Source: Mucidula mucida (taxonomy: Eukaryota > Basidiomycota > Agaricomycetes > Agaricales > Physalacriaceae). Taken from it: a stretch of 64,000 nt of DNA. The position numbers were made by a program, and so were the translations under genes. This document shows, one piece after another, positions 12,000 to 25,100 of the stretch. The notes under the pieces are model-generated. The model worked only from the letters and a program-made list of their open reading frames with translations, had not been told where the DNA came from and did not search any database. The stretch is taken from positions 310,001-374,000 of the forward strand of contig JADNYV010000011.1 in assembly GCA_015501055.1 (NCBI GenBank). The letters run 5' to 3'. The first letter of the stretch is position 1. Each line of letters opens with the position of its first letter.

Positions 12000-12599
12000 C
12001 AACATAACGGGGATTAGTGCTGATTCTGGCTGAAATAAAAGGACCACTTCACCTTCTTCGCACTTAGGACGTGTCCTGCGATAGTGCTCAGAAGCATTGC
12101 ATTGGAACTGAATGCACTCACCTTGTTATCATCCAGAGATCCCAGAATTCGGTGCGTCTTTGATGGTCCGTCAGTCGTTTATAGAAGTCAAGGCAGTCGG
12201 CCATCAAGCGTGTCGCAGGAGATCGTCCACGTCGTGGAGACAGCGCTGAAGTACAAGAAATCGTGTTTGAGGGAGTCGAGTCGGCTTGTGGATGCGAATT
12301 CGTCCAAAGCGAGGTGAGGGAGGCGGTCGACTTGCGGGATAACGTGTCGTCGGTCGGATTGTGGCATTGGAGTTGAAGTCGTGCGGTCGGTTTGTGGGTT
12401 CGAAATTGTGGCGTAGAGGCGGCTGGTTTGCGGGAGAACGTGTCGTCGGTCGGCTTGCGGAAGCGAGTTGTGCTTGAGAATCTGTCGTCGGCGCTCGACT
12501 TGCAGGAGCACATGTCGTCAGTCGGTCTGTGGTGTCAAGAGTCGAGAGTCAATCGTCTTGTGGAAGAAAAATGTTTGCGAACTCTGAGGCCTTGCTGAG
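12000..12599 (-). repeat. Minisatellite unit U2, 3' half only
   Basis: The minus strand shows the 3' half of the unit: a short repeat array (12290-12560), the conserved second intron with GTGAGTGCATTCAG-type donor near 12122 and the terminal exon with the RTRPKCEEGEV segment near 12050. There is no promoter or first intron. U2 abuts U3, so the two probably arose by unequal exchange within the array. Confidence 0.6.
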
Positions 12600-14190
12600 G
12601 ATAATTGCATCTCAACATAACGGGGATAAGTGCTGATTCTGCCTGAAAAAAAGGACAACTTCACCTTCTTTGCACTTAGGACGTGTCCTGCGATAGTGCC
12701 CAGAAGTATTGCAATGGAACTGAATGCACTTACCTTGTTATGATCCAGAGATTGGATCCCAGAATTTGGTGCGTTCTTGATGGCCACGTCGGTTGTCCAT
12801 CGAGGCTGAGGCAGTGGTCCATCAAGTGAAATAGCGTCGACATAGAAAGATCGTTCTTGAGGCAGTTGCGTCATCGGCTTGTGGATACGAATTCGTTGAT
12901 AGAGGCGGGCGGAGCGGTCAACTTGCGGGAAAACGTTTCGTTGGTTCGTCTTGTGGCATCGTTCGAAGTCGGGAGATAGTCGTGGTTGGTCGGCTGGTGG
13001 GTTCGAGAGTGTGGCGTACTGGCGGTCGGCTTGCGGAGCTGAAGGTGTGAGTCGTGCTTGAGAATTGATTGGAAGCGGTCGATTTGCAGGAGCCACATGT
13101 CGTCGGCCGGTCTGCGATGTCGCTTGTCTTGCGGGAGCGTGTCGTCGGAACAGAAAGTCGAGATCGGTCGTCCGCGCATGTGGGGTACTAGAGGCAATTG
13201 GCTTGTGGGATCGAAGGCGCGAGTCGAGGTGTATTGTGGTCGTGAGCGGTCGGCTTGCAGGAGGTCGTGTCGTCGGTCGATTTGCTGTTTTGAGAGTCGG
13301 TCGTCTTGCGGGAGTATCGTTTCAACTTTCGTCGGTCGGCTTGTGGAACAGAAAGTCGTCCGCGAATCGAAAGTGTTGCGTAGAGACGGTCGGCTTGCCG
13401 GAGAGCGTGTCGTCGGGTCGGCTTGTGGAACTGGAGTCGTGGTCGGGAGCGGTCGGCTTGCGGGAGATCGTGTCGTCGCTTGATTTGCTGTGTCGAGAGT
13501 CGGTCGTCTTGCGGGAGTAACGTGTCGCCGGAACAGAAAGTCGAAGTCGGTCGTCCGCGAAGGTGGCGTAGAGGCGGTCGGCTTGCGGGAGAGCGTGTCG
13601 TCGGGTTGGCTTGCGGAATCGAAGGCGCGAGTCGAGGTGTGTCGTGGTCGTAGCGGTCGGCTTGCGGAAGTTCGTGTCGTCGGTCGGCTTGTGGAATTGA
13701 GGTAAATCGTAGCGGGAGCAATCGACTTGCAGGAGCTGGTCGGTCTATCTGTCGGCTAGTTGCGAGGAGGGTGAGTCTGAACATCGCAAGGTTAAACTGT
13801 GCAATAATATTGAGCAATGTAGCACTCACCGATTGATTGAGGCGCGACAGCAGTCGTCCTGCGTGAGATAGAATGAGGCGTCGTCGTCGTTGGGAGCGGC
13901 TGTGAGAGACTGGATGAGAGATAGTGTGGGGGGGAGTGTGGTGTGGTGGGGAGAAGAGAAAGGATGAGCAATCATTTGGGTCCACAGCACGTCCTTTTAT
14001 ACAGAAGGGGGATGTCAGGGCTGTGCACAATGGACACACCCAAATTGGGATAGTTGTCCATTGTTCTGACCTTTTTTGGATGGTCAAAGTTGTGTGGCGC
14101 CTCAGGGTCGGGCCGGGGCCAGAAAAGGCAATATGCGGTGGCATTGCGCTCGGCGCCTGTTGTGAGTCTATCGCTAACACTACTTTGCAT
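12600..14190 (-). repeat. Minisatellite unit U3, full length
   Basis: The unit is complete on the minus strand: promoter block and TATAAAAGG at 13994-14003, leader, first intron (GTGAGTGCTACATTG donor near 13830, acceptor near 13770), a long array of GCAAGCCGACCG-type repeats at 12880-13740, second intron near 12735 and the terminal exon. A 330-codon open frame crosses promoter, leader, intron and array. Because it runs through the TATA box and the splice sites, I read it as a by-product of the G+C-rich repeats rather than a protein. Confidence 0.65.
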
Positions 14191-14529
14191 TGTTGACAAT
14201 GGAGTTGTCGACTTTACGGCGCGACAATTTTGGCTCATGGGGCATTGAATGAGTCACTGGTCAATGCCACCAACCGGACGTTACTGCCTGTTTGGCATTC
14301 AACTGACGAATTGAACTTAACAGACGGATTCCCTGCTTTCAATGCGCATGAACCGGACACACTGCCAGACATCAGGACAACTTATCACCTCGAATCAATT
14401 CCGAGTCTTGATGTGCAAAAGCTTCAGTTGAAGCAGTCTATATTCAAAGCACATGACTTGTGCAGCCGCATCGTGAACAATGGACGGCGGCAAATGAGAT
14501 CTGGGGTTCAATGACTCGTGCCAACTATC

Positions 14530-15620
14530 AGGCCCGACCCGGGAAAACTTGAACTTGGACCGGCCAAAGGATCAGAACAATGGTGGACTACCCCCACTTG
14601 GGTCCTTTGTTCGTGCTCGCGTTATTGCACAGCCCTGATCTTTTCTTGTATAAAAGAACCCTCACGCAAATATCTACTGTAGACACTACTCTCTTCTTTT
14701 CTCCCACTCACACATTCTCCTAGTCCACAATCATCCTCCGACAACGATGACGACCGACACGCCACGCCACCAAAAATATGGTCATACGTAGGACGATCGA
14801 TTGCTGAAGTTCTTCATTGCTGTTATGCTCAGACTCTCCACTTCAAGTTCATGACTTGACGACTGACCGACCGCTGATCTCACAAGGCAACAAACAACAA
14901 ATTCAACTCCCGCAAGTCAATCGCAACACGTCTCAATCCTCAAACGCACAACACGCTCAGGCTTCTATCCCGCAGGCTGCCAATTGACGACACGCTCTCC
15001 CGCAAGTCGACCGCCTCTCCCCACAATCTCTACTCTCCATCACAAAACGCGTTTTACCACACCCAACGGTGTCTCAATCCTCAAGTCACGGTTCCGCAAG
15101 CCAACCAATGTCAACCGACTCTACGCCATACTATAATTCTGCCAGCCGACCGACGACACGCCTCCCCAGAATTCGTATTTTTAACTCCCCAGACGACGCT
15201 CTCCCTAAAATCAACCGCTCACGATTACAACTCGCCTCGATCCTCAACCTACCTTCAAGTCCGCAAGCCGACCGCTCGCCGTGTACGATTTCTCTGACTT
15301 CGACGCTGAGAGACGAAGACGATTGCAAGCACTGAATGTGCGCTCAAAGGGCGACCGAGTTAACGCACCAGATTCTCAAGGCAAGAAAATACTTGCGTGA
15401 TTCCAGCCCTTCAGAATGCAACAAAGTGAGTGTATTCAGTCTCATCGCAAGATTTCTGAGCACTACGACAGGACATGTCCTCGGTGCGAAGAAGGTGAAG
15501 GGTTTCCTTTCTTTCTGGCAGAATCGGCACTAATGCCCGTTTTGTCAAGTACCAATTCGTCGGAATCAAGAGTCCTACCAACGGTTCGTCAAGTTTTGAA
15601 CAGTAGCAGTCTAAGTGTAT
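14530..15620 (+). repeat. Minisatellite unit U4, opposite orientation
   Basis: On the plus strand it has CAGAACAATGG, CACAGCCCTGA and GTATAAAAG (14648-14656) in the same order and spacing as the other units. A leader with ATGACGACCGACACGCC at 14746, a shorter and more diverged repeat array (14880-15290), an intron with GTGAGTGTATTCAG donor near 15425 and a terminal exon with RTCPRCEEGEG near 15472 follow. It faces U3 head to head across about 340 bp. It is the most diverged copy. Confidence 0.6.
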
Positions 15621-15781
15621 AATCTATAATCACAGTGTCGAATTTATTTGTGTAGGCGTTGCGCCGCTACAGAATGTCCAGTCGTTTGAGCTAGACAACG
15701 AGTTGACTTCCTCCGCTGGATCATCATCAGATTCCAAGGAAAGTACACAGCCTCTATCAAAACATGAATGGAACTTGACTT

Positions 15782-17410
<1,629 letters not shown>

Positions 17411-17931
17411 CTTGGTTCTGGCAAAAGTACGGCGGAGAATGGTGGCGGTTGGGGTACAAGTTGTGTACAGGCCAGATGATATACGGTCCTATCGCCATAT
17501 CTTGGTAAGGAGGATTACCGAGGTCTGCTATAGGCGGGTACATGAGTAACCGTTCCGTAATCCCCGAAACCGGACTCACACCTAACAGTCATCTTCAAGG
17601 CCACCGAGGCTGTCAAGTCTACACAGAATCCAATGAAGCGCTCTGCGATCTTATCTTTGAGGGCCTTTCTCATGCACGTACAAGGTGAAGATTGAAAAGC
17701 ACGCGGCTCCAGCGGTCACGTATGCTCGTCCGAAACTTTCTGGAAAACGTCGGATTTTCTGTTGGAGACGAGCGCGCGATGCTCCATTCAGAACAGACTT
17801 CGCGCTGTCGCGGTGGTGTTGGTTGCGCAGGAGTATCTCCGATCACTATGCTCATGAAAGCTGGTCGTCTCGTCATTCGGAAAATCTCGAAGTATAAAAG
17901 ACGAGTGTCGCGAATTGTATGGCTCATCAAC
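17411..17931. promoter_or_regulatory. Intergenic region between NPY1 and GH12-1, with TATA box
   Basis: The divergent NPY1 and GH12-1 genes share this spacer. A TATAAAA at 17893-17899 lies 33 bp before the GH12-1 ATG. No other gene is supported. Confidence 0.5.
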
Positions 17932-19080
17932 ATGTTGCTTTCTGTCATCTCCCTTTTCTTTGCTTCTGCATATGCTCAAACGATCTCCGGGGAGACTGAC
18001 TGTCTCCCGGCGGGTGGATTCACACTCTGCCAAAACCTATGGGGCGCTAGTACAGCTCTATCCTTCTTCTTTCTTACAGTGTTTGGTTGACTTTGACTCT
18101 AGACGCTGGAGTTGGTTCACAATCCTCCACTCTCATCAGTGCTTTAGAAGATAGCGTGTCTTGGTCTACGAACTGGACTTGGGCCAATAATGAAAATAGT
18201 GTCAAGAGTTGTACGCTGGCTCGTCCTCTCGAGTACCGCATCTTTCAACTTACTCTTCACTCAAGACGCCAACGTTGAATCGACCACGGCCAAAGGACTC
18301 CAGGTACTTATGCTTGGTAGCCATCCTTCTGTTGCCTGTCTGATGGAGCTTTTGAGCTGGCCAATATTACCACTGCTCCCACCACTTGGAGCTGGTCATA
18401 CGAGATGCAATCTCAGGGTATTCGCGCCGATGTCGCGTACGTCTAGTCGCTTGCCATTGCTGTATTCCACTCAGTGACTATACTTAGTTACGATATCTGG
18501 ACTGGTGTCCCACCAGTCGGAACTCCAGCCTCAGCGAACTCATCGTACGAAATGTAAGCCTATTTGTATCAATTTGAATTGAACTCTTAATGAGCTCGCT
18601 ATACAGTATGATCTGGCTGTCAGGTCTTGGTGGGTAAGTCTACCTTCATCACCCATTTCTGTCTAGGTCGACGTTTTGATGCGGTCCCGAAAGAATCCAA
18701 CCGGTCGGCTCCCCGGTTACCTCGAATGTTGCCCTCGCCGGGCATACTTGGGATCTATGGAAGGGACCTAACACGAATTGGCAGGTGCTCTCATTCGTGA
18801 CCCAAACTGAGATCACGGATTTCAGTGTGGATCTCAAAGAATTCTTTGGTAAGACCACGCTTCTACTCTACTTAGCGCGCATGATCTTGACAGTCGCAAA
18901 AAGATTACATTGTTGCCGAGCAGGGAGTCGATGCGACCCAGGTGAATTCTCCCGCATATCATTATGTTACCGAAGATTTACCGGGTTGGATAGTATCTTC
19001 AATCTATTCAGGCTGGGACGGAGCCCTTCACTGGTGCGGCGAATTTGATTACAACAGATTACAGTGTTTCGATTGCTTGA
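17932..19080 (+). CDS. Secreted GH12 endoglucanase/xyloglucanase, copy 1
   Basis: GH12 enzymes cleave beta-1,4-glucans (cellulose or xyloglucan) in the plant wall with retention of configuration. A signal peptide MLLSVISLFFASAYA precedes QTISGETDCLPAG. Exons then give CQNLWGA, TNWTWANNENSVKS, YDIWTGVPPVGTPAS and the motif SYEIMIWLSGLGG, whose Glu is the expected nucleophile. Further on come AGHTWDLWKGPNTNWQ and GTEPFTGAANL, whose Glu is the likely acid/base. Eight or so introns of about 45-80 nt splice in frame; their acceptors include AAAAAG and TTTGAG forms. The length (about 240 aa) is normal. A second copy follows in tandem at 19604. Substrate preference cannot be read from sequence alone. 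Confidence 0.88.
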
Positions 19081-19603
19081 AGTCTGGTATATTGTTGACT
19101 TGAATCAGAGTCGCGTTCTCACGCTTGCGCTTGTTGAATGACGCCACACTGACAACTTTCGAATCATCGTTGATGAATGATGCCACCTGAGAAGGTAGTG
19201 ACACGATTGGTCACCTCGAATACAGCAACGTTTGTCGCAGGCAGAGTTCGCGCCCTCGTGGTCAAGCGCCTAAGCTCGCGGTCATCTGAGCGTGGCACCG
19301 AATATATACCACTGAAATACAGCTCGAAGTGAGTTGCGCAGTACGTCCCTCATCTCCTGACTTCTGTATAGATTTCCCGGAAACTACCTTGACCTACAAT
19401 CAATAATACACGGAGGCTTGATTCGAAGCTAGATATCACCGAAGAAATGCTTCAGGTGTTCTGTCGGAGATCACAATCTTAGAAATGCCTTCGCTGTCAG
19501 CATATACGACCGGCTGCGTTGCGCGTCAATACAACTCGCGTCACTGAGCGGAGAATCTGGGGTCTTATATATTCCTGGGCAAGACGCTTTAGACTTCACT
19601 ACA
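19081..19603. promoter_or_regulatory. Spacer and promoter of GH12-2
   Basis: No gene is supported. A TATATATT at 19566-19573 lies about 30 bp before the GH12-2 ATG, the same arrangement as in copy 1. Confidence 0.45.
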
Positions 19604-21840
19604 ATGCAGTTGACTGTTGTCTCTACTATCTCGCTTCTGGTCGCGTCTGCTTTTGCACAGACGATCTCAGGCCAGTTCGACTGTCTTGCGGCTGGTTCGT
19701 ATACTCTATGCCAGAATCTTTGGGGTGCCAGTGAGTGTGACATTCACATTCGTTGCAGGACAATCAAATTACGAGCAATTTAGCGGCTGGCGTTGGGTCG
19801 CAGTCTTCAACTTTGACGAACTCGTCGGGCAATACCGTCGCATGGACCACTAACTGGACATGGGCCAACAACGAGAACAGTGTCAAGAGCTGTGGGTCAA
19901 ATATGTGTTGGCATCTCCTAAATACTGAGGAGTAACAGACGCGAATGTCGAATCAACGACTGCAAAGGGTATCCAGGTACATTGGCAGTCGCATCTTTGT
20001 ACAGTCCGACTGAGATAATTCACTCTTGATTGTAGTTGGCGAACATCCAGACTGCACCTACGACTTGGTCGTGGAACTATGCGACTCGGTCCAACCCAAT
20101 CCGCGCTGATGTCTCGTAGGTCCTTCTTCTTCCTTACTATGAGTACGGGCCTTGGTACCAAAATCGACGGCCTATTTGGTCTTATTTGGCTACCGGTTTT
20201 CGTGGCAGGTGAGGTGTAGACTCTCCACAGCGCCAACATCACGTCCTAGAGGTAGCTTCATGTTGGGAAATTTACTTATAATCAGAATCTGCATGCAGCC
20301 CTGGGAGCAGATTTTTGCATTAATGATATTCTTTGGTTTGGCCCAAGGCTGGCAAGAGAAAATAAAAAATCTGCTCCCAGGGCTGCATGCAGATATAAAA
20401 AATACAGAGTCTTCAATTTATCCGGAGTGAGTAGACATCGTCTATGGAGGTGCACAGAGTCTACAAGCATTTCGCGCGCCGCATGCGGTGAAGTGATTAC
20501 CTCAGCCTATGTTTGTTTCCACGCTCATGACGCGTCGTTCCAAAACGCGCCTACTTCACCCCGCATAAGGGAAGGAGGAACCAGTGCCTTAATCTCATCA
20601 GTTCACACCCTAACTCGGGGCATCGAAAGCCTTCTTCGAGCGTAAACAAGGAAAATGATCCGGATCTCCTTCGCGCGCCATCAAGGGCACGTCCACGTTC
20701 GAAAACATCCCCGTCTTCCCACCCAATCACCATTCAGGATCGCATTCTTGGAGATAAGATGCGAGACAAGCACTACGAAAGTCGCTTTCGGAACGAGCGA
20801 AAGAAGGTTACCCGCATGCAGACTCGTCGGACCGAATTAGAGGATGAAATAGAGCAGCTAAATGTGCAACTGAAGAGCGTGACGGCTGCCATACACCCAT
20901 CGAACCAGATAGCAATGACGAGGAAGTAGGTTCAGAGTGTGATATGGACGTTGAGGATGATGCAGACATCGTTGGGTATGGAGGTTGAATACCAGATATA
21001 TTGTTTATAATATGGCTAATTTTCAGTGTACATATCAAATATACCTTTAATGCTTTCGTTTCGAGGTGTCTCGGGCAGCCTGTGGTCGACGTGGTTGGAG
21101 GAGTCAAGGTCGCGACACATTTGCCATCAATCGAGCATGATAAGGGGGAAGTAAACAATGCCAAACAGGCCGCTGATTTTGGTGGCAAGGCCCGTACTCA
21201 CTTACTAACTCCATAACTCCACTCTAACGACATTCTCTAGATACGATATTTGGACTGGTGTACAACCGACAGGGCAACCTGCGTCAAGAAACTCATCTTT
21301 TGAGATGTAGGCTTTCCTCGTACTGTGCTCCAGTCCAGGACCTAACATATTGATACTGTAGTATGATCTGGCTGTCTGGTCTTGGAGGGTACGCTAACTC
21401 TCATTCTATTATTGTTTCTGGCTTACCGCTACTATCCACAGCATTCAGCCTGTTGGTTCGCAGATTGCCACAGGCGTCAACGTCGCCGGACATACCTGGA
21501 ACTTATGGAAGGGCCCCAACGCGAACTGGCAGGTTCTCTCGTTCGTCAGCCCAACGGAAATCAACGACTTTAATGTGGATTTGAAGGATTTCTTCAGTAA
21601 GTTGATGATCGTTTGATTCTGTGTTTGGGCTTGAGCTTGACAACGATGTGATAGCGTACATCGTGGCGAGCCAAGGCGTGGCTTCGACTCAGGTACGCTT
21701 CTTGATTGTTCAATCTTAGAGGTGCTGGTGATTGATCAATGCTCTGTCAACAGTATGTTCAATCCATTCAAACCGGCACAGAGCCATTTACGGGAGCGGC
21801 AAATCTGGTTACGACGGCGTACAGTGTCTCCCTTTCTTGA
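19604..21840 (+). CDS. Secreted GH12 endoglucanase/xyloglucanase, copy 2, with element-bearing intron
   Basis: Signal peptide MQLTVVSTISLLVASAFA, then QTISGQFDCLAAG. Exons match copy 1 in order and phase: CQNLWGA, TNWTWANNENSVKS, LANIQTAPTTWSWNY, YDIWTGVQPTGQP, FEIMIWLSGLGGIQPVGSQ (catalytic Glu), AGHTWNLWKGPNANW, GTEPFTGAANL (second Glu). All other introns are about 50-65 nt. The intron before YDIWTG spans 20116-21240 because a 1.06 kb TIR element sits inside it. The native donor (GTAGGT) and the native branch/acceptor (TTACTAAC...CTCTAG) remain, so correct splicing is still possible. The gene is probably functional if the long intron is removed; otherwise it would be silenced by the insertion. 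Confidence 0.85.
20287..20394. repeat. Perfect 30-bp inverted repeat inside the TIR element
   Basis: Arm 20287-20316 (starting ATCTGCATGCAGCCCTGG) is the exact reverse complement of 20365-20394, with a 48-nt spacer. In RNA it would form a very stable hairpin. The arms show no mismatch although the element termini have diverged, so the palindrome may be younger than the element or kept by gene conversion. Confidence 0.9.
20560..20926 (+). pseudogene. Captured coding fragment with coiled-coil in the TIR element
   Basis: A frame of about 110 codons is open from roughly 20570. It reads through a Ser/Pro/Arg-rich part (RPRSKTSPSSHPITIQDRI) into a charged heptad-like helix (RRTELEDEIEQLNVQLKSV near 20826) and stops at TAG 20926. 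It has no ATG of its own and no recognised domain. It looks like a host exon captured by the element, or a worn remnant of the element's own protein. Confidence 0.4.
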
Positions 21841-22122
21841 AGTGCTCTATTGTTCTGGAATGATAGTCTAGTCTGGAGAGTAGTGCTTGCCGAAATGATC
21901 CTTATGCTGCGGAGTTTTGAGAAATCTCGACATATTGAAGCTGTTGGTCCTAAGTATAACTAAAGTATAATAAGTCGTGGTATTGTCAGCGTCACCCTTG
22001 GTCCATGCGACCTTGAACAATAGGTGATTTCATGGACCCTAAGATGACAATCGAAAAGCCCAATTAGGCAGCTTGTTGTTCTTGCACTTTATCCACCACC
22101 ACCGTTTCTGTCCCTTCTCCCC

Positions 22123-25100
22123 ATGTCGTTCTCAGACGACTCGGATTTGACAGAGCTGACCACCTCCGATGAAGAGGACATTCCGCTGGCAAAGGTGACC
22201 GCAGGCAGAGCAAAGAAGAAGAAAATACCGCTCCCTGCATTGCGGCCACCACGCACAGTCCAATATTCTGTCGACTCTCTCTACAGTGCGTGTCCCGCCC
22301 TTTTCTGTATACCGTTTATTAATATGCGTACGTGTAGAGAAAGTATACCAGAATTTGCTGGATCTCGATCCCGAGTACCAAAGAGGTGCGTGTCCAAAGT
22401 TCTATGCTACAAGACAAGAAGTCCTGATGGAACGAAGACCCCGTTTGGCAGGATTCACGGCAAGTTCAACTCATCGATTCCCTCATGAACAATTACTACA
22501 TTCCCCCTCTGATATTCGGTATGTCCTTTATACAGATGATCGAGTGCATTGGCTAAACGGACAACCAGCGGTCTCTGTCCACGATGATGGCGAAGAAAAA
22601 CGGACGTGTATTGACGGAAAGCAGCGACTCATCAGTATCCAAAGGTGCGTATTCCATTCACCCTGTCGTTCTCATTGTCTCATCGCGGCGCGTAGATTTA
22701 TGGATAACCAAGTGAGGATACAAACAATCAATAGCAACGCATTTCTCTGACAGTGTCCTAGATCATGCGTAAGCCGGTTTCTGGCCCTCTTTCAGCTGCT
22801 GACCGTGGCATTCTGTGTCTTAGATAAGGATTCGTGAGTTGCCTGCAAATGCAAGAAGATTTAAATGCTCACCGTGCATCAGTGTCACTAAAGAGAAATA
22901 TTGGTATAAAACGTCGTCCAATAACAGGGGACCCGGACTGCCACCGCATCTGAAAACTCGTTTCGACAACAAGCAGCTAACTTGTGTTGAATATGATGAC
23001 TTAACAGAGGACCAAGAACGAGAAATCTTCAGGGTATGTCAATCAATCGCGAATCTGTATCACTGAAGTTATACGTTGGAATCAGCGCGTTCAACTAGGC
23101 GTTCAATTGACTCCAGCAGAACGTCTGCAGGCGTTGAGTGGACCTTTGCCTACTTATATACGAGAATTACAAGGCCGCCTTGAAACGGACTTGGACCTCA
23201 ACCGGGACACAGCGCGTGGTCGGGACTACCTTTCAATCGCCCAAGTAATGTACATCATCCAGGCGAGTCCGAAAGTTCCTGCGCAGCCAGGTGCCGAGAA
23301 AATGGAGGTTTGGCTGAAAGGCCCGCTCTCCCCTGCGCTGAAGCGGGACATGGACGGTGCTGTTGACACCTTTTTGGAGCTTATGCGGGACGAAAAACTA
23401 AACGCACCCTTACGAGGCATCAAGGTGGCTCCCGTCGAATTTGTGATGATCACATATCTCGTCTTCCTCTGTCGTTCCCAGATGTCGTTCCGTCAGCTCA
23501 GCAATGCTATCAAGGAGCTCCGAACTTCCGTTCGCGAAGCTTATGAAGACATTCGATTCAACACGAAGGTGTACAAATCCATGGTGGCCACTATTCAGGA
23601 CCTGGCTAAAGAAAAGTTGGCCACTGGGGAGATCTCGGCTGCAGATGCATTGCGGACCCGGCAGAAGAAGGTCAAGACCCAATGCGAGCAGAAAGTCGCG
23701 GCCACTCCTTCGGCATCCACCTCCAAAGCTAAAGTCGCGCCTTCGAAGAGGAAAGTCATCGTAGATTCCGACAGCGAAGTGGAGGAAATACCTGCTCCCC
23801 CGCCATTACCGAGGAAGACAAAGGCGAAGGCACCCCTCAAACCGATAAAGAAGAGGAAACGAATTGATGAATCCGGCGAAGAAAGCGAAGAATGGGAGGG
23901 CAGTAAGACGGTTAAGAGCAAAGCGAGACCTTTTAAGTCTGTCACTGTATCGAGGCCGAAGCCTGCTCCTCCAAAAGCAGCTGAGCCGGCCCCAATCCCA
24001 ACCACGCCATCGGTACCTATCTCTATGAAGAGGAAACCGCCGACCACGACAGCCCCGGCAGAAGTTGCTACCCCTACTCCTCCCAAGCTGCCAAAGTTGA
24101 CTCAGAAGCCAAAGGTTTCCCTTTCGTTGAATTCACCCAACTCGAAGCAAGTTGCCATACCGCGGCACAAGATGAAGCCTCCATCTCAGCCTCCAAGTAC
24201 CACCGACAGTGTACAGGGGTCCCCTACTATTCTTGCTCCCTCTCTCAGTCGGACACCTCTGCCGCGAATCACGAAGACTCCCGTCATCCCTGCAGAGTCT
24301 AGTCCGGTGTCTGTCAATGATCCTAATCCTGCGCCGTTGACGCCAATGTCTACTGTTAACAGTGCGCCTTCCGTAGTCCCGCAACCTCAATCCGACCCGG
24401 CGGTGCAGGTTAGGGCTCCACCCCCACCACAGCCTCCGATTGCAGCACCACTTCCAACAGTCGCTCCTGTATCCCCGCCTATCAGGATCAAGGAGGAACC
24501 ACTAGATTTTGACGCTATTTTAGCTCCTATTCGCGCTGCTAGAGCTAAAGTAGAAGAGAATGCACCACCATCTCTTTCGGCGCCTCCTGCTACGCACGCT
24601 CATCGCGAACAGCAATCCAGAGATCCCAGATTGCACACGAACGTAGCACCTAGCTCCATCTCTAGTTCAGAGGGTATCCCGATACCAATACCAATACCCA
24701 TTCCTCCTCTCAATGCGCCGCTGAGCGGCAACTCTTTAAATGGTTATGGTCCTCCTCCGCTTAGTGCCCCGCCCACTGGGAACCCCTTAAATGGTTATGG
24801 CCGCTATCCTTCTTTCAGCCAAGACCCATCATATGGCTATCGATATCCCCCGCAGCCGCCTCACAACAACTATAGCAATGGATATGATTCAAGGTATCCT
24901 AATGGTGTCCCTGTTCCCCCGCCGTCGAGTGCACCACCTGCTATGAATGGGCATAGTCATAGTGTTTCTTCAACTGGGAAATTCACCCCGACATCAAATG
25001 CCGACTTCTTTGGGTACACTGGGGGACATGGTTCTGGTGGTCTCGCTACATATGTTCCTGTGAAACGCGAGCCTGTAGATGACGATACTTGGAATCGGAC

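Larger units (their letters stand above)
9040..14270. repeat. Arm A of a large inverted segmental duplication
   Basis: This block matches 32250-37330 in inverted orientation. The colinear landmarks, in mirror order, are: a promoter-minisatellite unit (9040-10230 versus 36060-37320), a spacer (10300-10980 versus 35340-35990), a degenerate secreted/membrane protein gene (10980-11668 versus 34629-35339), its upstream region (11668-11950 versus 34350-34629), and a second unit (12600-14190 versus 32530-34160). The match is strong in places, for example around the start codon of the gene, with scattered substitutions and indels elsewhere, so the duplication is not recent. Confidence 0.8.
20140..21200. 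mobile_element. Non-autonomous TIR transposon in a GH12 intron
   Basis: The element begins TGAGTACGGGCCTTG at 20140 and ends with its exact complement CAAGGCCCGTACTCA at 21200. Similarity continues inward to about 40 bp with five mismatches. It is flanked by a perfect 7-bp direct repeat CTTACTA (20133-20139 and 21201-21207), as expected for a target-site duplication. Inside there is no transposase frame, only a hairpin-forming palindrome and a fragment that looks like captured coding sequence. The superfamily is not assigned: a 7-bp duplication is unusual and the TIR tip is not one I recognise. Confidence 0.85.

Noticed and set aside
12880..13740. Regularly recurring GCAAGCCGACCG motifs, CRISPR-like at first sight
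   Set aside because: Spacing is irregular, the intervening sequence is itself repetitive, and the host is a eukaryote. It is a minisatellite.
13188..14180. 330-codon open frame on the minus strand
   Set aside because: It runs through the TATA box, leader and splice sites of unit U3 and has three similarly open alternatives in the G+C-rich array. Treated as a by-product.
9040..14190. U1 and U3 as the two LTRs of a retrotransposon
   Set aside because: They are in direct orientation, but the sequence between them has no gag, protease, reverse transcriptase, integrase or primer-binding site, and units also occur head to head.
22386..22437. Apparent nonsense codon or frameshift in the DUF262 gene
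   Set aside because: Extending the intron to the AG at 22437 restores YQR-DPVWQDSRQV in frame, so no defect is present.
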